Assembly: GCA_030490835.1 (NCBI GenBank)
Contig: CM059975.1
Location: 5,173,579 to 5,237,578 of the forward strand
Direction of reading: 5' to 3'
DNA from: Annona cherimola
Lineage: Eukaryota > Streptophyta > Magnoliopsida > Magnoliales > Annonaceae
Length of the DNA: 64,000 bases
The notes under the pieces were generated by a model that was not told where the DNA came from, did no database searches, and worked only from the letters and a program-made list of their open reading frames with translations. Shown piece after piece: positions 55,101 through 64,000 of the stretch. Position 1 is the first letter of the stretch, and every line of letters starts with the position of its first letter. Position numbers and translations under genes: made by a program.

Positions 55101-58100
55101 GCTTTTGAGTAGCAACATGAAGCACTTTGGCTGTTTGACACATTGTTCAAGATGGGGCATTTTGAAGCATGATTGTCTGGCGCCTCTTCTCCAAATGGCA
55201 TCGGACAATTGGTGACCACTGAAATAATACTGCCAACAGCTTAATGGGAAGAGGGTTCATTAACTGTCTATTTGAAGGTTTCAAATCTCAACACGACAAG
55301 CAAGGCATCTATTTCAAGAAAATGATCAACCATTAAACAAAAACAAAAAAGCAGGAGTCAAAAAACAAAAAGGATCTGCTACAAGAAAATTACCGACCAT
55401 TAAACAAAAGCAAAAAAGCAGTAACTGAAAACCAAAGAGGCATGATATAGTGTAGCCATAAGCAAACACACTAGAACTAGAAATTAAGAATCACATTAAC
55501 TTCATTCCATATGGCCTTCAAAGATATAAAACAAAAGTAGTACTTACAAAATCAGCAAACTTTTGAATGGGTGCTTTGGACATTTGTGCCGTCTCAACCA
55601 AGGAAATGATCTGGCTCAAAACTGTATTAGAACCAACTTTGGTGGCTTTAATGTGAAGGGCACCGTGCAAATTTATGGTACCACCTATAACTGGAGAATT
55701 CAGCTCCTTCATTATTGGTACTGATTCTCCAGTTACCATACTTTCATCAACATAACTTGAGCCCCATTCTACCAAACCATCAGCTGGAATCTTTGACCCA
55801 GGAATAACCTTCAATACATCACCAGGCTGAATTAGCAATGCATCTATCTCTCTTTCCTTAGAATACCTTCCCCCTGGAAAACAAAATCATCCGGAATTAT
55901 TCATCAGTAGGAGATGTATCAATGGGGAACAAAGAAGTACAATACAAGTTATATATATAAACACAATAGAACACATAATAAAACCATGCACTAGAAAAAT
56001 CCAACAAAACAGTGAATTCTAATTTAAGAAGTGCCTATCAGTTGGTAACCCTCAGGCTGATGAACAGAAAATTAAATCAAGCACACTGCATTCCATCTAA
56101 AACATGTTGGAATTTTATAACATAAACAATTAAAGAACTGGTTAAAATGAATAATACAGTTAACTGCTACTGCTCGAGTTCATTTCATGGACGGCTGCAG
56201 CGATTCTGTAATATTTACCCTAACGATGATCAAAGTCTTTGTTTAAACACAAGTTATTATATCTAACCGTGATCATATCCTCAGTTCAAATATGGGTTAT
56301 CAAATGTTTTCCGTCTCTGCCCAGATCCTTTTAACTTTTAAGCATTTCAATTGTCCTATGAGCAGTCGTTTTGATAGATAAATATGCTACCTTCCAAGGA
56401 TGGTTTTGTCATAGCCACAAATATCCAAAATGGCTGGGTGGATTTACCTCAGGCTTAGTATAATGGTCTCACCTGTGGCATATCAGGGAAACAACCACAT
56501 TGTGAAATGAGTCCTACTTTTTCACCACAAAGTTCGGGAATAAAGAACCTGTCTTGCTAAGATACTACTGCCATCTATACTAAACTGCCTGGTTTTCCAT
56601 TCGTAAATGAAGCTTTAGAGCTGTGCTTGGAGAAAACTATTAAATACAGATTAAATTATAACCAGAGCAGAATCCTATCTGTCATTCTGAGAAAGATAAA
56701 ACGCACCTTCATCTTTGAGAAGCAAAAGAGCTGTTGCTGGTGTAAGTTCTACAAGCTTCTTGATAGCATCTGATGTCTTCCCTTTTGCAACAACTTCCAG
56801 ATACTTTCCAAGCAATACAAATGTTATAAGCATGGCACTAGTCTCAAAATATGTTGAAGACCAGAACCCAGTCAATGCCCCATACAGAAGTGCGCCAATT
56901 GAGTAAAAATAAGAGGCAGAAGTCCCCAGTGCGACCAAGACATCCATATTTGTAGTTTTATTCCTCAGTGCTCTATAGGCAGCTATATAGAAGCGCTTAC
57001 CAATAACAAATTGGACTACAGTTACCAATGCCCACTTTAACCAGTCACGTATTAGAAAGGGTCCACACCGTAGGAGGAGGAAAGAATATACAATAGGTAT
57101 TTGTGGGCAGACAACCCGTATAAGAAAAACTGGAATCTGTGCCATGTCAGCAACAACATTAGAAATCATAACAAAATAAATTAACTAGCTCAGATAACCA
57201 TATAAATCAAAAGGATAAAAAAAAATGTGTTCAATCAGGGACATATGGTGGCCCAAAAAATTTGCATGTGATCCAGGCCTAGCCACCTGATCTTACAGAT
57301 TATGATATGGCCTCTAATGATCCTGTCCACACAATTAGGAAACCTATTATGTGCAGACCATGGAAGCAGAAGTCTACTGCCATCCACCTGATCAGGTCCA
57401 CCACAACAACAGCTTTTGACAGTCTCATGTTTAAAGATTAGTTGGAAAAGAAGCCCTTGTTCTTATGAAGCACCATATGATACCCATTTAATAAAATAAG
57501 AAAATGCATAACAAAAGGTATACCACAATTCTGTTTTCACCCATGCAATACAATACTCACACTGAGTAACAAACTGGAAGTGAATAGTCGAAACATATTT
57601 GAGGATTCCTCTGTATTATCTGAAGAGACAGTTGTGTACGGATTCCGAACATGTGCTTTGAGTTTACCAAAGCTTCCAGTCTCAATGGCATCAACTATGT
57701 ATCTCACGCCTAAAACTTGGGGATCAAAAAGAACTTGCAATTCTGCAAGGGTCCTGTCAAAAATGAACTGTCTCACTCCATTCAAGTTCTTTAGTATTCC
57801 TTCCAGAAGCTGCACATCTATTTCACTGGAAACCCCAACAACCCGAAACAAGATCCTATCTTGCTCATTGCTTTGTAGAAATGAAGCATCGAAACCAGCA
57901 TCTTCAATTCCTTGGACTATTTCTTCTTTACTGATCAATACAGGGTCATATTCAACTTCTCCCAGTGAAGTTGCCAATGCAACAACTGCTCGTTTTACAC
58001 CAGGCAACTTTCTCAAAATCCCTTCAACAGAGTTTACACAGGCTGCACATGTCATTCCTCCTATCCTGAACTGCCCTAATGAGGTTCCTTGTGTTTTTGT

Positions 58101-59707
58101 ACATGCGTTGTCATTATTGGTAGATTCCATAAGAATTTCTGCATCAAAACCTGCGTCTTCAATTGCGATTTTAATATCTTCAACCTGAACCAGATAAGAA
58201 GTAATTATAAACAGCTATTTATTATGGAAAACAACATGAATGTTAGAAAACAATAGATACCCACCAAATTTAAAACATTATCTGAGTAAGCTGCATTGTG
58301 GCAGGAACACCTGATGCAATTTTAATATAGTAGTATACAACCAAAAACATATACCTTGAAAAATATATATTAACTTGATAGTAGTGAGTTTTTTTATTAT
58401 CAATTTACCATGAGCCTCTGAAACACGATTCTAATTAATTATCAAGAAATAGCATCGACATCAGGAGCATCCAACTTCAACTCTAATTAATTATCAAGGA
58501 GTAGCATCAACATCAGGAGCATCCAATTTCCAAGTGACGCATCCTTAGTTAAACAGGCTGCTAAGAACATGAAAATAACATCCACTCGTCAGCTTGTCAC
58601 ATACAGACAGTTGAAACTCCTTGTTTCAAATGCCAGGTTAGCCAAACAGTTAGGAGAACATTCTCCCTCTCCGTTTTTTTTTTTTTTTTTTTTTTTGAGT
58701 TTAATTGGGAGAACGTTCTAACATAGCATACAACCTAGTAAAATATTGGGAATGTAAAAGCTTATCCACTTCTCTGCTTATGTATCTGTCCTCTGAATGA
58801 CGTCTTAGCAACTTCCACATCATTGCCAGCTTTTGAGGTTAAAATGATAATCCTGAAAAATATCTTAGCGGGGTTTTCGGGGCATTTACCTGTGCTATTT
58901 GTATTTCATTTTTCCGTGGTCGTATCAATGCATTTCGGACAGCCATGGAACCTTATGAAAAGGAGTTGATTTTCAGTAATTCTCCTCCCAAAATGCAATC
59001 GTTTCTTCGTATTCTCTTACCTTTCCGTTTTCCAAAGTTCCATTATCGATTGCAAACGAAAACTAGATGCGATTAGGCATATCGATGTCTCAACCTTTGA
59101 AATACATTAGAAATAAAAGCATTTGGAGAGACCCAGAGATTCTCTAAAGCGATGCCAACACGAATGTAAATATGACTATCATGTCGAGATCAAAAGCAAG
59201 CAACAGACAAAAAATAAGCAACGAGGAAGAAATCATGATCGCACCAAATCGAATTCCAAAATAATAATAACAACCTAAAGATGCAGAAACAGACATAAAC
59301 CAGTACAAATCATCCCGCCGAAGCTAAAATCGAAATTGAAACACCAGAGAAAGAGATGACGAAATCAGGAACGATAGGAATGTCTGAATCAATACCTTGA
59401 CCAGCTTAGGATCAAGGACGACTTGCGCCTTGTTCTGAAGCAAAGACGCGGACGCGCTTCGGACGCCATTGACGGCCAGCACGGCAGCCTCGACGGAGTT
59501 GGAGCAAGCGGCGCACGTCATGCCAGTGACTCTGACCTCGATCTTCCTCGTCCCCTCTCCTCCGTCCGCTTCCGGAAGTCCATCATCGTAGGAATCGAGG
59601 AGGCGGACATCTTCGAGGTCATCGTCCTCATCGTGCCTCGCCGAGATGGACGGCTCCGATTTCAGGCCAAGGGATGTGAGTTGTAGGTCTCTGATGCTCG
59701 GCGCCAT
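52130..59707 (-). CDS. HMA7: Copper-transporting P1B-type ATPase, RAN1/HMA7 type
   Basis: Nine exons on the minus strand: 59707-59396, 58184-57561, 57136-56707, 55873-55548, 54422-54364, 54276-53934, 53795-53595, 53478-53221 and 52606-52130 (stop), giving 1009 aa. RAN1-type pumps move Cu+ into the secretory pathway, where it is loaded into ethylene receptors. Two N-terminal metal-binding domains have GMTCAAC (C65/C68 and C150/C153). A third domain-like repeat (about 213-272) lacks the cysteines, as I recall for the family. Later motifs: TGES 503-506, the membrane Cu site CPC 620-622, phosphorylation site D664 in DKTGT, SEHPLG with H703, GDGINDSP at 884-891, MAYN and MALSS in the last helices, and the tail [14 protein letters not shown]. 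The opening [10 protein letters not shown] and the tail match RAN1 rather than HMA5. All phases agree. The start is the first ATG. Confidence 0.95.
55316..55450. repeat. Tandem duplication, about 68 bp, in an HMA7-type intron
   Basis: Both copies read caagaaaat(g/t)a and then ccattaaacaaaa(a/g)caaaaaagcag, followed by aaaacaaaaagg or a variant. Confidence 0.7.
58431..58535. repeat. Tandem duplication, 52 bp, in HMA7-type intron 1
   Basis: Copies at 58431 and 58483 share ctaattaattatcaag, then (a/g)agtagcatc or atagcatc, then acatcaggagcatccaa. Few differences. Confidence 0.85.
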
Positions 59708-61121
59708 GGCCAGAAGGAGACAGGGAGACGGAAAGAAGAGAGCAGGCCTGAGGAAGGGAGGGAGGAGGCCGTCGGCAATTATTTCAATTGACGTTCGTTG
59801 GAGAAAGCCAAATAGCCGGATAGCTGCGACCGGGCGGACACTTCTCTTCTGACGATTTTACCCTTGTACTGCTACCTAAAGTCGCCCGCGGCTCCTTGCT
59901 TTTTTTCATAATTTTCCGCGTTCATGTGCCAAAACCTCTTCCGCGTTCATGTGCCAGACCCGGGCAAGAATCCAGATTGAGGAAGTAAACAACTCCATAA
60001 AACAGTGCGAGCGCGAGCCGCCATGAAAAAAAATATCCGCGAAGTGTTAACCCATCATCAAGCTCGTGGAGATGCGAGGAATTGAGAAGAGATTCTCTGA
60101 TCACGATAAATTCCAGCTTAGAATCAGAGCCAATAGAGGTAAGTGTGATAATATTTAGTGGATTTTAACGCTTCCGATCGTCTGATCAATTGGTAAATTC
60201 GAGGAAATGCTTGGTTGGCGCGTAACAGTGCCGCGCGTGCACCGCAAACATATCGCTCGAGTCTTTTTTTTTTTTTTTTTTTTTTTTGATTGGCATATCC
60301 CTCGAGTCTTAAATTCCACGTAATAAATCTATTTTACGCATCCGCGCCGTGAAAATGGCGCGAAAGAGATCACCGTTCCGCAGCCGTTACTCGGCTTTCT
60401 CATGAAAAATTTCAAATTAACGAACGTGAGGTCCGTTTTGTAATAAAAAGAAAAAAAATCTTACTCTTTCGTGTACATCTTTTAATATGATTTTCCATAT
60501 TAACTAAATGACTATTCTACTTTTTTTATTATACTCTTACATTCAAATATTTGTTTACACTCTTAAACTAGCTTACGAATTCTAATTTTAAGTTCTTTAC
60601 TTCTAATAGCCATCTTATCACTTCGGAAAAAAAAAAAAAAATCGTGTTGCCCCTCTCTACGCTTTTTTTCCCATCTTCCCGTACTTATGCTGAGGACGTG
60701 GTAATGAAAATGCAACTTGGAGAAATTTTTAAATGTACCTACATAATTTTATTATAATCATAAATGTCGTTTGAAAAACTATAAATAACTACCCTAATCA
60801 CAATTGTAAATATATTTAGGCTATTATGATGTCATTCTTACATTGTTACGGTATAGATATATTTACAAAAATATACAAACTATATTGGTATATTTATAAA
60901 AACTAAATATGCTTGCTTAATTTCTAAAATTGCAAATATATCTACATAGTTTGCACATCTTTACAAATATATACGCGATGTAACATTGCACTAATGACAT
61001 CATAACATCGTAGGTATATTTGCAATTATGGTCAAATCATGCGATTTTTTATAATTTTTTAAATTATATGAGTATATCCACAATTTCGATTAAATTATAT
61101 AAGTATATTTGCAACTTAACC
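59708..61121. other. Upstream region of the HMA7-type gene
   Basis: Contains the purine/GC-rich leader and promoter of the ATPase gene (59708 to about 59880) and a long T-run (about 60266-60287). The rest is AT-rich DNA with local imperfect repeats of TGCAAATATA-type words (about 60760-61090). No gene is supported. Confidence 0.45.
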
Positions 61122-61408
61122 TAAGGGTGTGTTTGGTAATGAATAAAAAATTTGGTGAAAAGTTTTGGAGATTAAAAGTTATCAAATGATGTGATATGAT
61201 AAGGGTAATGATGAGTAGTAAAGAAGATAAAGTTAAAATAGATAGGTTAGTTGTGTGGATAATTGTGCATAAATGATTGAAAAGTATGGTAGTTGTATAG
61301 GAAACTGTGAAAAAATGATTAAAAAATATGATAGTTGTGGAGAATAAAAAGTTTTAGATTGAAAAGTTTTAACTTGACATGTTTTATTAATTGCCAAACA
61401 CACCCTAA
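61122..61408. mobile_element. Tourist-like MITE, reverse orientation
   Basis: A 281-bp element (61125-61405) begins GGGTGTGTTTGGTAATG and ends TTGCCAAACACACCC. TAA duplications are 61122-61124 and 61406-61408. It is the best-preserved copy in the window. Confidence 0.9.
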
Positions 61409-62292
61409 ATTTTAAATGCACATTTGTTTAAATGAGAATAAAAATGAAAACAATAAATGCCAAGAAGCCAATGATTAGGGGTGGTCCAAAATATAAAGAC
61501 CTGTTAATGAAATATATAGTCCTATTTGTAAGAAAGATTTTCCATTCATAACATATTTTTTCAAGTTTCAATATAAATTTTTAATTTTTAATTCAACATT
61601 TTCTATATCCAATACACCATATTACATTTTCATTCATTTTTTTTAATATCATTCAAGCTTCTTAACTTTCCTCGGAAGCCATTAATTGCTTAGCTATTCA
61701 ACTTCTCATCACTTTTACTTCTACATTATAATCATCTTCTCATTTGTTATTTGCAACTGCCTATTTATTATTACTTTACTTTGAATTTACTTCTCTCCTA
61801 GTCATTTCATTTTTTGTTATTAATTATCATTCTCATTATACCAAACAAAAGTAAGGCTTTAAAGTGATATGACACAAGCAATAATAAAAATAAGTGATAT
61901 AACACAATTAATAATTAGAAGTAAAGAGAATAAGTTAAAATAGATATGATAATTACATCAAATATTGAAATGTAGGGATAATAAAAAAATAGACTAATTA
62001 CATAGTCAATCTATCAAATTGTATCAAAAAGTGTGTGGAGTTCGAAATTTAGAACTTTTTATTTTTAGACACTACAAAACTAACCCAGATGCAGATAATT
62101 AATTGGGCGTCCGATTCCTATTTTATTCAGACACGGGCAATAAAGCTGGCGTAGGCCATAGGAGTAAAGGACAATTTATTTTAAGCCAGGGGGAGCATAA
62201 GTCGTGTGCCGCGTATTGATGTCTTGGTGTCTCTTAACAACGACTTTTTCAGGGCGTGGTTGTAAAGTGGTAAAACTTTTCTCTTTCACGAT

Positions 62293-62711
62293 TATTATTT
62301 TTGGATCTTGATTATATATATGATGATGTATTTTAAGTTAAAATACAATATATATTTATTTCTACTATTAATTATGTTTCTTGATTTTTCTTTGCAAGCA
62401 TGTTTATCTATTCAATCTAGGTTTTTTCAATTTACAATACTTTTATATATTTATTTGTTATTTTTAAAAATAAGTTTTGAGGGAAAAAACGACTTAAATG
62501 CCCTTGAATTGTAATTGATGTTTTAAAAAATTAAAAATAAATACGTAAAACATTATAAAATGGCAAAAATTTGTATATAAATATAATACATTTAGGAAAA
62601 TATGTTTACAAAGAAAAATCAAAATAATACAACTAATAGTAAAAAATATGTGAATGTTGTATTTTAGCTTAAAATACATCATGATATATATAATCATGCT
62701 CTATTATTTTT
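62293..62711. mobile_element. Fold-back element with perfect 10-bp target duplication
   Basis: Element 62303-62701 (399 bp) starts GGATCTTGATTATATATATG and ends CATATATATAATCATGCTC-like sequence. The two arms (about 190 bp each) are inverted repeats with AT-rich interiors. TATTATTTTT occurs at 62293-62302 and 62702-62711. A 9-11 bp duplication with long inverted repeats points to a Mutator-type non-autonomous element. Confidence 0.75.
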
Positions 62712-62953
62712 AATTATTTTTTACATATTTTTATATAATTATTTTACTTTTCAATTTTTTTACACAACTGCTTATGTAACTAAACTCTCTATTTTAATTT
62801 TATTATATTTACTTTTTATCATTATCCTTATCATATCATATCACTTACTCTCATTTCAAAAAAATTTACATTAAAAAACTTATTTTCAAAAGTTTTATTA
62901 CTTCCCAAATGTGTTTTGCAATTAATAAAAAATATTGAGTTAAAACTTTTCCC

Positions 62954-63365
62954 CATCTATAAAAAGAGGAGTTATCCTATTAGCCTAAGCTAAACAAATG
63001 TACCGCTTAGCCTGCATAAAAAATCATTTACAACAACTTTTTTCATCGTATACTTGTTTATCTAAGTATATTTAACATATATAAATCAAGTTTTACCATT
63101 TTTGGATATGTGTATATATTTTTTTTAGATTTTTAAAGATAAGGGTATTTTAAATACATATATACACATAGATGATTAAAATAATCAAAAAATATATATG
63201 CACATATCCAAAAATCATAAAACTTAATTTATATGTTAAATATACTTAGATAAACAAGTGTATGAAGAAAAAAGTAATAAAAATTGTTATAAATAAGTTA
63301 TTTGAGGGAAACTAAATAGGGCATTAGCTTAGCTCGGGCTATTAGGATTATATATCATCCATAAA
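62954..63365. mobile_element. Inverted-repeat element with 10-bp target duplication
   Basis: Element 62964-63355 (392 bp) with ends containing ATCCTATTAGCC and GGCTATTAGGAT. The arms include TTATCTAAGTATATTTAACA and its inverted partner near 63235-63260. The flanks catctataaa (62954-62963) and catccataaa (63356-63365) match at 9 of 10 positions. Confidence 0.72.
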
Positions 63366-63923
63366 TACCATATTTTTAATTATTTATTTACATATTCTTA
63401 TACAACTATTTCATTTCTTAATCGTTTTTATATAACTAATCATACAATTAATTTATCTATTTTAACTTTATTTTATTTACTCATAATTATTACCCTTGTT
63501 ATATCTCATTATTTTCTTTGAATTCAAACACTTTTACATCTAAAACTTTTCATTCAAGAGTGTGTTTGTTAAAAAAAAAATTACCTAAAACTTTTCGACT
63601 TTAAACTTTCACTCTCTACAACTACTTTATTTTTTAATTATTTCTTTTCATTTTTCTATATAAACTGTTTTACTTTTCAATCATTTATATGTAACTATCT
63701 ATAGAACTAATCTGTATATTTTAACTTTATTATCTTTATTTTCTGTCATTATCTCTATTATATCACATCATTTTTTCTTCATTAAAAAACTATTGCACCA
63801 AACATGCCCTAAAACATTTTTGGTGAAATCCCCAGCCAAAAAAGATGTTGACTTACTACTGATGAAAAAATGAAATAAGAAAATAGTGGAGCTTGTCTTC
63901 GCGAACAAGCAACATGCTGTGGC

Positions 63924-64000
63924 AGGGGCGTGATTTGGTACCGGCTTGGCCCGAAAGGGCTCAACCCGACTCGGGTTTAAAACCAAGTTTGTATTTTATT
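63924..64000. mobile_element. Possible start of another hAT-like element, cut by the window end
   Basis: CAGGGGCGTGATTTGG followed by GGCTCAACCCGACTCGGGTT resembles the ends and GC-rich stretch of the hAT-like copies in this window. The other end is not present, so this is tentative. Confidence 0.3.

Larger units (their letters stand above)
62252..63811. mobile_element. Head-to-tail array of three Tourist-like MITEs with two nested insertions
   Basis: Three successive family units in the same orientation: about 62252-62911 (interrupted at 62303-62701), about 62912-63556 (interrupted at 62964-63355) and about 63557-63811. The junctions cttcccaaatgtgttttgc and cattcaagagtgtgtttgtt retain only one terminal repeat between neighbours. 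The outer ends are agggcgtgg and aaacatgccct. Confidence 0.68.

Noticed and set aside
57813..58000. Third metal-binding domain of the ATPase without cysteines as a mutation
   Set aside because: A cysteine-free third repeat is, as I remember, also present in Arabidopsis RAN1, so it is a family trait.
57580..58188. A 202-codon open frame on the plus strand
   Set aside because: Antisense to exon 2 of the copper ATPase; composition reflects the coding strand opposite.

Overview
The window is nuclear DNA from a flowering plant. The evidence is many GT-AG introns (plus one GC-AG), plant-specific families (QRT3-like pectin enzyme, thioredoxin o, the SDH7 subunit of complex II, PB1-type Raf kinase, UreD), and an intergenic space full of short non-autonomous transposons of Tourist and hAT type. 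The exons lack the GC-rich 5' bias of grasses. A woody, non-grass lineage such as a magnoliid is only a guess.

Nine genes are supported by spliced open frames. In order: (1) the 3' end of a B-type cyclin (+, 205-617); (2) a QRT3-like polygalacturonase (+, 3892-5670, 495 aa); (3) mitochondrial thioredoxin o (-, 9437-6605, 185 aa); (4) succinate dehydrogenase subunit 7 (+, 10911-16754, 105 aa); (5) urease accessory protein UreD (+, 18701-20955, 293 aa); (6) a PB1-domain Raf-like kinase (-, 30345-23010, 1234 aa, with upstream leader exons); (7) a protein with two lytic-transglycosylase-like (SLT) halves (-, 45753-38402, 472 aa); (8) the KEOPS kinase BUD32 (+, 48563-50312, 227 aa); (9) a RAN1/HMA7-type copper P1B-ATPase (-, 59707-52130, 1009 aa). 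All coding models except the cyclin run from a start to a stop codon with matching intron phases.

The genes are independent housekeeping and regulatory loci, not an operon. Two local relationships stand out. Thioredoxin o and SDH7, both mitochondrial, are divergently arranged. From memory, the gene set also matches two paralogous Arabidopsis blocks: TrxO1-UreD-Raf on chromosome 2 and Raf-transglycosylase-CYCB3 on chromosome 1.

Between genes lie at least ten Tourist-like MITEs (TIR GGGTGTGTTTG, TTA/TAA duplications), three to four copies of a 0.63-0.71 kb hAT-like element (TIR TAGGGGTGTAAC, 8-bp duplications), a long fold-back hairpin set in a TA/GA microsatellite, a decayed LINE 3' end inside SDH7, and a nested array of elements at 62.2-63.8 kb. 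The most interesting coding observation is the SLT protein: both its sequence and its exon/intron pattern are tandemly duplicated, and the second half has lost the GLMQ motif. No tRNA, rRNA, CRISPR array or viral gene was recognised.
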